This document shows, piece after piece, positions 48,086-57,235 of a stretch of 64,000 nucleotides of DNA. The notes below the pieces were generated by a model, which was not told where the DNA came from, did no database searches, and saw only the letters and a program-made list of their open reading frames with translations. Origin of the DNA: Pseudomonas sp. SORT22 (GTDB lineage: Bacteria > Pseudomonadota > Gammaproteobacteria > Pseudomonadales > Pseudomonadaceae); contig NZ_CP071007.1 in the NCBI RefSeq assembly GCF_018417635.1, positions 1,798,501-1,862,500 of the forward strand, read 5' to 3'. A program made the translations under genes and the position numbers. How positions within the stretch are numbered: the first letter of the stretch is position 1; each line of letters starts with the position of its first letter.

Positions 48086-49591
48086 ATGTGTGGCATCGTC
48101 GGTATCGTCGGTAAGTCGAACGTCAATCAGGCGCTGTATGACGCGCTAACCGTCCTCCAGCACCGCGGCCAGGACGCTGCCGGTATTGTGACCAGCCATG
48201 ATGGCCGGTTATTCCTGCGCAAGGACAACGGCCTGGTCCGTGACGTATTCCAGCAGCGCCATATGCAGCGCCTGGTCGGTCACATGGGTATCGGCCACGT
48301 GCGCTACCCGACCGCGGGCAGCTCGACCTCGGCCGAGGCCCAGCCGTTCTACGTCAACTCGCCCTACGGCATCACCCTGGCGCACAACGGCAACCTGACC
48401 AACGTCGAACAGCTGGCCAAGGAGATCTACGAGTCCGACCTGCGCCACGTCAACACCAGCTCTGACTCGGAAGTGCTGCTCAACGTCTTCGCCCATGAGC
48501 TGGCGGTGCGTGGCAAGCTGCAACCGACCGAAGAAGACGTGTTCGCCGCGGTCACCGACGTGCACAACCGTTGCGTTGGCGGTTACGCGGTGGTGGCGAT
48601 GATCACCGGCTACGGCATCGTCGGTTTCCGCGATCCCAACGGTATCCGCCCGATCGTCTTCGGTCAGCGTCACACCGACGAAGGCGTCGAGTACATGATC
48701 GCTTCCGAAAGCGTTTCTCTGGACGTGCTGGGCTTCACCCTGATCCGTGACCTGGCGCCGGGCGAAGCGGTGTACATCACTGAAGAGGGCAAGCTGCACA
48801 CCCGTCAGTGCGCGACCAACCCGCAACTGTCGCCGTGCATCTTCGAACACGTCTACCTGGCCCGGCCTGACTCGATCATCGACGGCGTCTCGGTGTACAA
48901 GGCGCGCCTGCGCATGGGCGAGAAGCTGGCCGAGAAGATCCAGCGCGAGCGCCCTGACCACGACATCGACGTGGTCATCCCGATTCCCGACACCAGCCGC
49001 ACCGCAGCGCTGGAGCTGGCCAACCACCTGGGCGTCAAGTTCCGCGAAGGCTTCGTCAAGAACCGCTACATCGGCCGTACCTTCATCATGCCCGGCCAGG
49101 CCGCGCGCAAGAAATCGGTACGCCAGAAACTCAACGCCATCGAGCTGGAGTTCCGCGGCAAGAACGTGATGCTGGTCGACGACTCGATCGTGCGCGGCAC
49201 CACCTGCAAGCAGATCATCCAGATGGCCCGCGAAGCCGGCGCGAAAAACGTCTACTTCTGCTCGGCCGCCCCGGCGGTGCGCTTCCCTAACGTCTACGGC
49301 ATCGACATGCCGAGCGCTCACGAGCTGATCGCGCACAACCGCAGCACCCAGGATGTCGCCGAGCTGATCGGCGCCGACTGGCTGGTCTACCAGGACCTGC
49401 CGGACCTGATCGAAGCGGTCGGCGGTGGCAAGATCAAGATCGAGCATTTCGATTGCGCGGTGTTCGACGGCAAGTACGTCACCGGCGACATCGACGAAGC
49501 CTACCTGGACAAGATCGAGCAGGCGCGCAACGACGCCTCCAAGGTCAAGAACCAGGCGGTCAGCGCGATCATCGACCTCTACAACAACTAA
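48086..49591 (+). CDS. purF: Amidophosphoribosyltransferase
   Basis: First committed enzyme of purine synthesis. The 501-residue protein begins [15 protein letters not shown]; removing Met exposes Cys2, the glutaminase nucleophile. The C-terminal half has the PRPP loop [17 protein letters not shown]. It is the short-propeptide E. coli form without Fe-S cysteines. The ATG at 48086 is chosen because the mature N-terminus must be Cys; TAGGGG (48071-48076) serves as ribosome site. Confidence 0.97.
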   Translation: MCGIVGIVGKSNVNQALYDALTVLQHRGQDAAGIVTSHDGRLFLRKDNGLVRDVFQQRHMQRLVGHMGIGHVRYPTAGSSTSAEAQPFYVNSPYGITLAHNGNLTNVEQLAKEIYESDLRHVNTSSDSEVLLNVFAHELAVRGKLQPTEEDVFAAVTDVHNRCVGGYAVVAMITGYGIVGFRDPNGIRPIVFGQRHTDEGVEYMIASESVSLDVLGFTLIRDLAPGEAVYITEEGKLHTRQCATNPQLSPCIFEHVYLARPDSIIDGVSVYKARLRMGEKLAEKIQRERPDHDIDVVIPIPDTSRTAALELANHLGVKFREGFVKNRYIGRTFIMPGQAARKKSVRQKLNAIELEFRGKNVMLVDDSIVRGTTCKQIIQMAREAGAKNVYFCSAAPAVRFPNVYGIDMPSAHELIAHNRSTQDVAELIGADWLVYQDLPDLIEAVGGGKIKIEHFDCAVFDGKYVTGDIDEAYLDKIEQARNDASKVKNQAVSAIIDLYNN

Positions 49592-49606
49592 GTTAGGAGC
49601 AGCGGC

Positions 49607-50818
49607 ATGACACAGGAATGGGATGCCGGGCGCCTGGACAGCGACCTCGAAGGGGTCGCTTTCGACACGCTGGCGGTACGCGCCGGCCAGCATCGCACGC
49701 CGGAAGGTGAGCACAGCGATCCGCTGTTCTTCACCTCCAGCTATGTGTTCCGTACGGCGGCCGATGCCGCCGCGCGGTTCGCCGGCGAGGTTCCAGGCAA
49801 CGTCTATTCACGCTACACCAACCCCACCGTACGCGCGTTCGAAGAGCGCATCGCCGCCCTTGAAGGCGCCGAGCAAGCGGTTGCCACCTCCACCGGCATG
49901 TCGGCGATTCTCTCGACCGTCATGGCCCTGTGCAGCGCCGGCGACCATGTGCTGGTGTCGCAGAGCGTCTTCGGTTCGACCATCAGCCTGTTCGAGAAGT
50001 ACTTCAAGCGCTTTGGCGTGCAGGTCGACTACGTGCCGCTGACCGACCTGGCCGGCTGGGACCAGGCGATCAAGGCCAACACCAAGCTGCTGTTCGTCGA
50101 GTCACCGTCCAACCCGTTGGCGGAGCTTGTGGATATTGCTGCCCTGGCTGAAATCGCCCATGCCAAGGGCGCGCAGCTGGTGGTCGACAACTGCTTCAGC
50201 ACCCCGGCCTTGCAGCAGCCGCTGAAGCTGGGCGCCGACATCGTCGTGCATTCGGCGACCAAGTTCATCGACGGCCAGGGCCGTTGTATGGGCGGCGTGG
50301 TTGCCGGGCGCAGCGAGCAGATGAAAGAAGTGGTGGGCTTTCTGCGCACCGCCGGGCCGTCCCTGAGCCCGTTCAACGCCTGGATCTTCCTCAAGGGCCT
50401 TGAGACCCTCAACCTGCGCATGCGCGCCCACTGCGCCAATGCCCAGGCCCTGGCCGAATGGCTGGAGCAGCAGGACGGTATCGACAAGGTCCACTACGCG
50501 GGCCTGCACAGCCATCCGCAGCACGAGCTGGCCAAGCAGCAGATGAGCGGCTTCGGTGCAGTGGTGAGCTTTGAGGTCAAGGGCGGCAAAGAGGGCGCCT
50601 GGCGCTTCATCGATGCCACCCGGCTGATTTCGATCACCGCCAACCTGGGTGACAGCAAGACCACCATCACCCACCCGGGCACCACCTCCCACGGCCGCCT
50701 GTCGCCGCAGGAGCGTGAGGCCGCCGGCATTCGCGACAGCCTGATCCGGGTTGCCGTGGGGCTGGAAGACGTCGCTGACCTCAAGGCCGACCTGGCCCGC
50801 GGGCTGGCGGCACTGTGA
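49607..50818 (+). CDS. metZ: O-succinylhomoserine sulfhydrylase
   Basis: A PLP enzyme forming homocysteine directly from O-succinylhomoserine and sulfide, the Pseudomonas route to methionine. The 403-residue Cys/Met-metabolism protein has [11 protein letters not shown], the PLP lysine in [17 protein letters not shown] and [21 protein letters not shown] ending ([12 protein letters not shown]). AGGAG (49595-49599) precedes the ATG. It follows purF by 15 bases and overlaps the SDR gene by four (GTGA). Confidence 0.95.
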   Translation: MTQEWDAGRLDSDLEGVAFDTLAVRAGQHRTPEGEHSDPLFFTSSYVFRTAADAAARFAGEVPGNVYSRYTNPTVRAFEERIAALEGAEQAVATSTGMSAILSTVMALCSAGDHVLVSQSVFGSTISLFEKYFKRFGVQVDYVPLTDLAGWDQAIKANTKLLFVESPSNPLAELVDIAALAEIAHAKGAQLVVDNCFSTPALQQPLKLGADIVVHSATKFIDGQGRCMGGVVAGRSEQMKEVVGFLRTAGPSLSPFNAWIFLKGLETLNLRMRAHCANAQALAEWLEQQDGIDKVHYAGLHSHPQHELAKQQMSGFGAVVSFEVKGGKEGAWRFIDATRLISITANLGDSKTTITHPGTTSHGRLSPQEREAAGIRDSLIRVAVGLEDVADLKADLARGLAAL

Positions 50819-51588
50819 TCGACTGGTCGGTGGGCGACAGCAGCCATAACGGCCGCGTCGCCCTGGTCACCGGCGCGGCGCGGGGCATCGGCCTGGGCAT
50901 TGCCGCCTGGCTGATCAGCGAAGGCTGGCAGGTGGTGCTCACCGACCTCGACCGTGCCCGTGGCGCGAAAGTGGCCAAGGTGCTGGGTGACAACGCCTGG
51001 TTCGTCGGCATGGATGTCGCCGACGAAGCCCAGGTAATGACCGGCGTGGCCGAAGTGCTGGGCCAGTTTGGCCGGCTCGACGCCCTGGTATGCAACGCGG
51101 CGATTGCCGACCCGCACAACACCACCCTCGAAAGCCTGAGCCTGGCCCACTGGAACCGGGTGCTGGCGGTCAACCTCGGCGGCCCGATGCTGCTGGCCAA
51201 GCACTGTGCGCCGTACCTGCGCGCCCATTGCGGGGCGATCGTCAACCTGGCGTCAACGCGCGCCGGGCAATCGGAGCCCGACACCGAGGCCTATGCCGCG
51301 AGCAAGGGCGGGCTGCTGGCCCTGACCCATGCCCTGGCCATGAGCCTGGGCCCGGAGATTCGCGTCAACGCCGTCAGCCCCGGCTGGATCGACGCCCGTG
51401 ATCCAGCCCAGCGCCGTGCCGAGCCGCTGACCGAAGCCGACCATGCTCAGCATCCGGCGGGCAGGGTAGGGACGGTAGAAGACGTGGCGGCGATGGTGGC
51501 CTGGTTGCTGTCGCGCAACGCCGGCTTCGTCACCGGCCAGGAATTCGTGGTCGACGGCGGCATGACCAAGAAGATGATTTATCGGTAG
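50815..51588 (+). CDS. Short-chain dehydrogenase/reductase
   Basis: A 257-residue classical SDR with a complete active site: TGAARGIG (19-26), CNAA, Ser147, Tyr160 and Lys164 (YAASK), and SPGWID. The start is a GTG that overlaps the metZ stop, so its translation depends on metZ. The tight coupling suggests a role tied to sulfur amino acid or homoserine metabolism, but the sequence does not reveal a substrate. FabG-like reductase activity is an alternative. Confidence 0.87.
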   Translation: MIDWSVGDSSHNGRVALVTGAARGIGLGIAAWLISEGWQVVLTDLDRARGAKVAKVLGDNAWFVGMDVADEAQVMTGVAEVLGQFGRLDALVCNAAIADPHNTTLESLSLAHWNRVLAVNLGGPMLLAKHCAPYLRAHCGAIVNLASTRAGQSEPDTEAYAASKGGLLALTHALAMSLGPEIRVNAVSPGWIDARDPAQRRAEPLTEADHAQHPAGRVGTVEDVAAMVAWLLSRNAGFVTGQEFVVDGGMTKKMIYR

Positions 51589-51703
51589 CGGCAAGCGACA
51601 AGACGTCCGCGTTGTGCTTTTGATTTTGCTTTTTCTTGTAGCTTGCAGCTTGAACCTTGAAGCTGTTTTTTCCACCTCCGTGAAAAAAACTTCAATCAGG
51701 CTA

Positions 51704-51732
51704 TTGACTTAGGTTCGATACCTGCGTAAATT
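51704..51732 (+). promoter_or_regulatory. Promoter of tRNA-Val and tRNA-Asp genes
   Basis: TTGACT (51704-51709), 17 bases and TAAATT (51727-51732), 22 bases upstream of tRNA-Val. Confidence 0.75.
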
Positions 51733-51754
51733 TCGCCACCTCAGCGAAGCACAC

Positions 51755-51830
51755 GGGTGATTAGCTCAGCCGGGAGAGCATCTGCCTTACAAGCAGAGGG
51801 TCGGCGGTTCGATCCCGTCATCACCCACCA
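51755..51830 (+). tRNA. tRNA-Val (anticodon TAC)
   Basis: A 76-base cloverleaf with GGGTGAT acceptor strand, anticodon loop CTTACAA, and encoded ACCA end. Confidence 0.98.
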
Positions 51831-51906
51831 CTTCCTGAGATGTTCCTGACCCGACACTTTCGCAAGAAGGTGTTACCAGAGAGGAACCGGACGCAAGTCC
51901 ATATGC

Positions 51907-51983
51907 GCAGCGGTAGTTCAGTCGGTTAGAATACCGGCCTGTCACGCCGGGGGTCGCGGGTTCGAGTCCCGTCCGCTGCGCCA
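51907..51983 (+). tRNA. tRNA-Asp (anticodon GTC), copy 1
   Basis: A 77-base cloverleaf: acceptor GCAGCGG / CCGCTGC, anticodon loop CTGTCAC, T-loop GGTTCGAGTCC, encoded CCA. Confidence 0.98.
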
Positions 51984-52082
51984 CTTTTCTCCAGATCGGT
52001 TTAACGACCGGTTTGAGGTTCCAGGGCCAAACAGCCTTGTAGCCAGATCCCAGTTTCAAGCGGGCGCAAGCCTGTACGATAC

Positions 52083-52159
52083 GCAGCGGTAGTTCAGTCG
52101 GTTAGAATACCGGCCTGTCACGCCGGGGGTCGCGGGTTCGAGTCCCGTCCGCTGCGCCA
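52083..52159 (+). tRNA. tRNA-Asp (anticodon GTC), copy 2
   Basis: Identical to copy 1. A hairpin and a terminator-like stem follow it (52203-52224). Confidence 0.98.
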
Positions 52160-52202
52160 TCTTCGCTTCGAGGCCCTTGAACTCCTCGAAGCAACAAAGA
52201 GA

Positions 52203-52224
52203 GCGACCTGAGGTTGCTTTTTTT
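52203..52224 (+). terminator. Terminator-like hairpin after tRNA-Asp copy 2
   Basis: GCGACC and GGTTGC pair (with two G-T pairs) and are followed by seven T. Confidence 0.75.
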
Positions 52225-52270
52225 GTGCCCGGGATTTGCAGCCTTTGCGCAGCCCGGGTGAGCACGACAC

Positions 52271-52347
52271 GCAGCGGTAGTTCAGTCGGTTAGAATACCG
52301 GCCTGTCACGCCGGGGGTCGCGGGTTCGAGTCCCGTCCGCTGCGCCA
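52271..52347 (+). tRNA. tRNA-Asp (anticodon GTC), copy 3
   Basis: Identical to copies 1 and 2. Confidence 0.98.
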
Positions 52348-52363
52348 TATTGCAGTACCAGAG

Positions 52364-52389
52364 AAAGCGACCTTCGGGTCGCTTTTTTT
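52364..52389 (+). terminator. Terminator after tRNA-Asp copy 3
   Basis: AAAGCGACC-TTC-GGGTCGCTTTTTTT, a perfect stem with a T run. Confidence 0.92.
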
Positions 52390-52432
52390 GTGCCGAAATT
52401 TTGGCACCGTGGTACGTTCATCACCAGCAAGG

Positions 52433-52472
52433 CCGGCTCCCACTCTGTGGGAGCCGGCTTGACCCGCGATGC
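52433..52472. repeat. REP palindrome upstream of an SDR gene
   Basis: CCGGCTCCCAC (52433-52443) and GTGGGAGCCGG (52447-52457) form a tight hairpin, followed by CTTGACCCGCGATGC, the REP core. Confidence 0.85.
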
Positions 52473-52549
52473 TTTTCAGGCCTGCTTGGTCTGCATCCAG
52501 TCCGCACAACCGGTATGCTAGCGCCTCAAGTCTTCCACTGAGGTTCAGG

Positions 52550-53299
52550 ATGAACAATCTTCAAGACTCGATCGCGGTCATCACCGGTGCCGGACGCGGC
52601 CTGGGTGCCGCGTTGGCCATCTCCCTGGCCGACGCTGGTTGCAAGGTCGTGCTCTGTGGCCGCAACGAAGCAGCCCTGGCCCAAGTCGCTGCCACGATCG
52701 AAACCCGCACCGCTCAACTGCCATTGACTGTCCAGGTCGATCTCGCCGACAGCGCCAGCGTTACCCAGGCAACGCAGGCCATCAGCCAGCGCTTCCCCAC
52801 TATCGATCTGCTGATCAACAACGGCGCCATGTGGCTGGAGCACAACGAGCAAGGTTATTCTCCTGAAGAGGTCCACGGCGTGATCAACGCTGCGGTCACC
52901 GGTACCTTCCTCTTCACCCAGGGCTTGCTGGCCTCTCTGCGCCGCTCTCAGCGCCCGGACATCGTCACCATAGGCTCGATCAGCGCGCTGCCCAATGCCG
53001 CCTTGCACAGCGTCTCAGTGCCGTTCTACGCCGCCAAGCAGGCCCAGCGTGCACTGGCAGAGGGGTTGCGTCAGCAACTGGCCGGTACGCCGATCCGTTC
53101 GCTGTGCGTGCACCCGCCGTACCTGGACGACATCTGCCCGACGCAACCGGCCTGGGAGGCCGCCGCCCAGCGCCAGAAGGGCGAGCGCGGCACCAACCGT
53201 GACGTGGTCGAGGCCGTGCTGTTTGCCGTGACCCGGCCGCGGCATGTGAGCCTGTCGTCGATCGTTATCGACAGCGACGACGGCGGCCTGTTCGGCTGA
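52550..53299 (+). CDS. SDR-family protein with an altered catalytic motif
   Basis: A 249-residue classical-SDR-like protein. The cofactor motif TGAGRGLG (12-19) and NNGA (90-93) are clear. The YxxxK position reads Phe159-Tyr-Ala-Ala-Lys163, so the usual tyrosine is Phe, with a Tyr one residue later; only two residues separate that Tyr from Lys. Either the alignment shifts or the activity is changed. The ATG at 52550 follows GAGG (52540-52543). It is divergent from no gene and stands alone. Substrate unknown. Confidence 0.82.
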   Translation: MNNLQDSIAVITGAGRGLGAALAISLADAGCKVVLCGRNEAALAQVAATIETRTAQLPLTVQVDLADSASVTQATQAISQRFPTIDLLINNGAMWLEHNEQGYSPEEVHGVINAAVTGTFLFTQGLLASLRRSQRPDIVTIGSISALPNAALHSVSVPFYAAKQAQRALAEGLRQQLAGTPIRSLCVHPPYLDDICPTQPAWEAAAQRQKGERGTNRDVVEAVLFAVTRPRHVSLSSIVIDSDDGGLFG

Positions 53300-53307
53300 C
53301 TTACCGG

Positions 53308-54861
53308 TTACACCCGAAAGCGCGCCACCAGCTGTTGCAGTTCACTGCCCAGGCGCGCCAGTTCCACCGACGAAGCCGCCGTCTGCTGCGACGCGGTGGA
53401 CGACTGTTCGGCAACGTCGCGCACGCTGAGCACACTGCGGTTGATCGATTCGGCGACGCTGCTCTGCTGTTCGGCGGCGGTGGCGATCTGCAGGTTCATG
53501 GTCTGGATGCCGGTCACGGTCTGGGTGATGGCCTGCAGCTCGATACCGACCTGGTTGGCCAATTCCACAGTACCGCCGACCTGTTGCTGGTTGGCTTGCA
53601 TCATTTCGGCGGCTTTCTGCGCGCCTTGTTGCAACGACAGAATCAGCGTCTCGATCTGCGCTGTTGATTGCTGTGTGCGCTGGGCCAGCCCGCGCACTTC
53701 ATCGGCGACCACGGCAAAGCCGCGCCCGGCCTCACCCGCGCGCGCCGCCTCGATGGCGGCGTTGAGAGCCAGCAGGTTGGTCTGTTCGGCAATGGCGTTG
53801 ATCACCGTCATCACGGTGCCGATGCGCTCGCTTTCTTCCGACAATTGGCTGACCGCACTGGCGCAATTGCCGATGTCGTCGGCCAGCTGGCCGATCTGGC
53901 TCAGGGCCTGCTGCACTACGCGGTTGCCCTGTTTGGCCTGGCTGTCGGCCTGGTGCGTGGCTTCGCTGGCTTCTTCTGCGTTACGCGCGACTTCCTGGAC
54001 GGTGGCAACCATCTCGCTCATTGCCGTGGCCACCTGGTCGGTTTCGACCTTCTGGCTGGTGATGCCGGCGCTGGTCTGTTCAGTGATGGTCGACAGCTCC
54101 TCGGCGGCGGTCGACAGCTGGCGGGTGACATGCCCGGCCTGGCCAAGCATCTCGCGCAGGTTCTCGCCGCTTTGCGCCAGCGCCTGCAACAGCTGGCCGA
54201 ATTCGTCGCGGCGTGGTTCGCTGGCAGTGTTGGTCAGGTCGCCTTGGCCAATGCGCCGGGCAATTTCCACCGCCTGGCGCAGCGGCTGGGTGACCTGGCG
54301 GATGATCAGCGCACTGATCAGCACGCCCAGCACCAGGGCTGCGAACAGCAAGCCCAGCATCAGGCTGCGGCTGTCGCTGGATTCCTCGGTGCTCTTCTGG
54401 TTCTGCAGGGTGATCAACTGGTTGATCGCCTCCAGGCCCTGATGCACGGTCTGCAGCAACTGGTCATGCAGCTTGCTCTGCAGCAGGGTGCCGCCGCTGG
54501 CCGCCTTGAGTTGCTCGAACTGTTGCAGGTACTGCTTGAGATCATCGCCAGTGGCCTTGAGCAGGCGCTGCGAGTCGGCATCGGGCAGGGCGCCGAGGTT
54601 TTCCTCGACCAGGCGGCTGGCCTCCTGGTGGGCCTGTACCAGCTGGCTGGCGAAGCTGCCTTCGCGGCGTTGCTCGAAGCTCAGCTGGGCGGCGCGCATT
54701 TCATTGAGGTTGTCGAGGATGTAGTTGACCGACACCAGGCGATCGGCGCGCTGGGTCAGGGTGTTCAAGCTGTTGATGGCGGTAATGGCGAGTAGCACCA
54801 TCAGTACCAGAATGGGCGCAAAGCCAAGCAGCAACTTGATTTTCACAGATAGGTTTTTCAC
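53308..54861 (-). CDS. Methyl-accepting chemotaxis protein
   Basis: A 517-residue chemoreceptor. N-terminal helix (about residues 8-28), a periplasmic helical sensor domain (about 30-170), a second membrane helix (about 171-190), HAMP (about 190-245) and the cytoplasmic hairpin with the conserved tip [20 protein letters not shown]. The sensor looks like a four-helix bundle, ligand unknown. No CheBR-tethering pentapeptide is seen at the C-terminus (VARFRV). It reads towards the SDR gene and has no chemotaxis neighbours. Confidence 0.93.
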   Translation of the reverse strand: MKNLSVKIKLLLGFAPILVLMVLLAITAINSLNTLTQRADRLVSVNYILDNLNEMRAAQLSFEQRREGSFASQLVQAHQEASRLVEENLGALPDADSQRLLKATGDDLKQYLQQFEQLKAASGGTLLQSKLHDQLLQTVHQGLEAINQLITLQNQKSTEESSDSRSLMLGLLFAALVLGVLISALIIRQVTQPLRQAVEIARRIGQGDLTNTASEPRRDEFGQLLQALAQSGENLREMLGQAGHVTRQLSTAAEELSTITEQTSAGITSQKVETDQVATAMSEMVATVQEVARNAEEASEATHQADSQAKQGNRVVQQALSQIGQLADDIGNCASAVSQLSEESERIGTVMTVINAIAEQTNLLALNAAIEAARAGEAGRGFAVVADEVRGLAQRTQQSTAQIETLILSLQQGAQKAAEMMQANQQQVGGTVELANQVGIELQAITQTVTGIQTMNLQIATAAEQQSSVAESINRSVLSVRDVAEQSSTASQQTAASSVELARLGSELQQLVARFRV

Positions 54862-55127
54862 CGAGATAACTCCTGTCGACCGGTAGGCGGTGATGGCTAG
54901 TTGCCAGCGTAGTCGTAGAATGGGCAGGGCAAAAGTCGGATGGGTCCGATCTGTTCGTAGGGCTTGAGCGAAGGATTTGTGGGTTTATCGACCAATGGTC
55001 AAACCCCGGCATCAGGGGCGATCACTGGCCCCTTGTATGAATTTTCTGCGGTGATTGCCCGCCTGTGGTTTCAGCATTCCGTCGATGTGTTGCACAATAG
55101 GCGCCGACCGTTTCCTCAGGATTTGCA

Positions 55128-55988
55128 ATGTCAAAGTCAACCGTCTGCGGTGCGCTCGGGCTGGCCCTTGTGCTGGCGGGTGTTTCCGGCTGTTCTTCGA
55201 AGAAAGCTGCCATTTACGAACACGAGAATTTCGACGACTCGGGTACCTTCTCGCGCAGCTTTGCGGTGAGTGAAGCCGGTACCTGCGAAGCGGCGCGCCG
55301 TGCCTTGCTCAGCCAGGGCTATATCATCACCAGCAGCGACGCTGGCCAGGTCAATGGCAACAAGAGCTTCCAGCAGACTGGCGATTCGCACCTGCAGATC
55401 AGCTTCAACGTGGTCTGTGCCCGCGACAGCGGCGACGAGCAGCGCTCGACCATGTTCGCCAACGCCCTGCAGGATCGCTATGCGCTGAAAAAATCCAACA
55501 CCTCGGCCAGCCTCGGCGTTGGCGTGCTGGGTTCGGTGTCGATGCCGATCGGCTCCAGTGACGATTCGATGGTCAAGGTTGCCAGCGAGACCGTGACCTC
55601 GGCCAAGTTCTACGAGCGTTACTTCGCCCTGGTGGAAAGTTTCCTGCCCAAGGAAACCAAGAAGAAGGCTGAGGCAAAGCCTGCAGCCAAGCCAGCGGTG
55701 GAGCTGGGTGTGCCCGAGACCGCGCCGGCAGCACCAGCGGCCGCCCTGGCTCCGGCTCCGGTTGAAGCACCAGCGGCTGGCGTACCGGTCAGCGAACCGT
55801 CGCCGGCCCCGGCTGCCGAAGTGCCGGCCGCGCCGGTGGTGGATGACAGCAGTGGCTCGCAGCCGGTGCCGCCGCCCGCCGAAGCTGCGCCGATCAGCGT
55901 CCAGGACAGCAGCACACCGGCACCCGTAGAGCCGACCCCGACCATCGCCCCGGTAGCACCGGCCAGCAGCGAGCAGGCGCCGCTGTAA
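55128..55988 (+). CDS. Putative lipoprotein, DUF2242 family
   Basis: A 286-residue exported protein. Lipobox VSGC at residues 19-22 followed by SS, so it is sorted to the outer membrane. A conserved domain (about 30-165, with EHENFDDSGTFSRSF and GVGVLGSVSMPIG) matches DUF2242 as I recall it. The rest (about 172-286) is a Pro/Ala/Val/Glu tail of low complexity, probably spanning the periplasm. The gene lies alone between a chemoreceptor and a 28-residue protein. Function unknown. Confidence 0.8.
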   Translation: MSKSTVCGALGLALVLAGVSGCSSKKAAIYEHENFDDSGTFSRSFAVSEAGTCEAARRALLSQGYIITSSDAGQVNGNKSFQQTGDSHLQISFNVVCARDSGDEQRSTMFANALQDRYALKKSNTSASLGVGVLGSVSMPIGSSDDSMVKVASETVTSAKFYERYFALVESFLPKETKKKAEAKPAAKPAVELGVPETAPAAPAAALAPAPVEAPAAGVPVSEPSPAPAAEVPAAPVVDDSSGSQPVPPPAEAAPISVQDSSTPAPVEPTPTIAPVAPASSEQAPL

Positions 55989-56104
55989 ATTCGCCCGTCT
56001 CTGCTACGTTGTTTTGATAAGCGTCATTGTCATTTTTCTTTCATCGCGGCACTTTAGGCTCGTTGATGAATCAATGACATGAATGAGAAACAACGGAGCA
56101 GACG

Positions 56105-56191
56105 ATGGACGACTATCAAGAAGAACTACTCGAATACCGCGCCATTGAGCTCGACCCGGTCGAGCCGGCCGAAGACGCTACCGAGCTGTAA
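56105..56191 (+). CDS. Small acidic protein, 28 residues
   Basis: ATG at 56105 with GGAG (56094-56097) eight bases upstream, and a stop TAA ending at 56191, the base before the AraC gene's stop on the other strand. The product is highly acidic (MDDYQEELLEYRA..., nine Asp/Glu by midpoint) with no cysteine or membrane segment. It is too short for standard gene calling. I believe a similar small protein is annotated in other Pseudomonas genomes, but cannot verify it. Function unknown. Confidence 0.6.
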   Translation: MDDYQEELLEYRAIELDPVEPAEDATEL

Positions 56192-57232
56192 TCAGCCGGT
56201 ACGCCGCTGGCTGCGGCGAAACTCGCCCGGGGTGATGCCGTTCCAGCGCTTGAACGCACGCTGAAACGCCTCCGCCGAGGCAAACCCGAGCAAGTAGGCA
56301 ATCTCGCCAAAGGCCAGTTCCGTGTCACGGATATAGGTCATGGCCAGATCGCGCCGGGTATCGTTGAGGATGGCGCGAAACTGCGTGCCTTCCTCGGCCA
56401 GCTTGCGCCGCAGGGTCCAGGTCGGCAATTGCAGGTGCCTGGCCACTTCCTCCAGATCCGGTTCCCGTCCGCCATTCAATAGCGGCCCCAGCAGGTGGGC
56501 GATGCGCTCGCCCAGGCTGCGTATCCGCGTGCGTTGCTCAAGCTCGGCCTCACACAGCTGCAGCAGGTGCTGCCAGGTGCTCGGACAGTGCGCCGGGTTG
56601 CGCAGGGCCAGGTTGGCGCGGCTCAGGCGCAGTTGATTGGTGGCGGCGCCAAACTGCACCGGGTTGCAGCTCAAGGCCTGGTAGTGGGCGGCGTAGGCGG
56701 GCGCCTCGAACTCGATCTCGACCCGTTCGGCCAGCAGCATCGTACCCGCCAGGCTCGACAGCTGCGCCAGCCAGCCGGCCAGCAGCGAATCCACCACGAA
56801 GCGGTTATAGGCGTTGTACGGGCTAATCGAATAGAACCGTAGCCAGGCGCCGCTGCTGTCTTCATGAAAGCTTGAGTGCCCGCGGTAGTTGGCCGCGTAC
56901 AGTGGCTCGAAGCGCAACAAGGTGCGCGCCGCTTCGCCCACGGTGGGTGCTTGTGCCGCAGTGACGCCGGCCAGGCCGGCCTGGCCCAGGCGGCTGATGT
57001 GGCCCATGCGCAGGCCCAGGGCCGGGTCGCCGGTCAGTTCGATGGCGGCATGGCCCAGGTGCATATAGCGCGGGATCGACAGGCGCGCGCCGGCTTCGGC
57101 CAGGCGCGCTGGCTCCAGGCCGTAGCGGGCGAGCAGGGCCGTAGGATCGATGCCGCGTTGCTGCAGGGTTTCGCTCAGCGGCTGGATAAAACCGACCGAC
57201 AGGTCGCCCAGGCGCACGCGGGGACGGTTCAT
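56192..57232 (-). CDS. AraC-family regulator with an N-terminal ArgR/OruR-type domain
   Basis: A 346-residue regulator. The first 200 residues resemble the arabinose-binding-like domain of OruR/ToxR-type AraC proteins (PF12625-like), with no cupin motif. The C-terminal pair of helix-turn-helix units (about 245-340) has TWTLRRKLAEEGTQF and AFGEIAYLLGFASAEAFQRAFKRWNGITPGEFRR. It starts three bases after the nitrilase-like gene, hence one operon. It may control fadH, transcribed divergently from the operon. Ligand unknown. Confidence 0.87.
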   Translation of the reverse strand: MNRPRVRLGDLSVGFIQPLSETLQQRGIDPTALLARYGLEPARLAEAGARLSIPRYMHLGHAAIELTGDPALGLRMGHISRLGQAGLAGVTAAQAPTVGEAARTLLRFEPLYAANYRGHSSFHEDSSGAWLRFYSISPYNAYNRFVVDSLLAGWLAQLSSLAGTMLLAERVEIEFEAPAYAAHYQALSCNPVQFGAATNQLRLSRANLALRNPAHCPSTWQHLLQLCEAELEQRTRIRSLGERIAHLLGPLLNGGREPDLEEVARHLQLPTWTLRRKLAEEGTQFRAILNDTRRDLAMTYIRDTELAFGEIAYLLGFASAEAFQRAFKRWNGITPGEFRRSQRRTG

Positions 57233-57235
57233 GCC

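Noticed and set aside
51907..52347. Regular repeats suggesting a CRISPR-like array
   Set aside because: The repeated units are full tRNA-Asp cloverleafs with spacers of varied length; there are no cas genes.
51787..52557. Minus-strand frames containing AQRTGLEPATPGVTG near the tRNA-Asp genes
   Set aside because: These are antisense translations of tRNA-Asp, a well-known false annotation.
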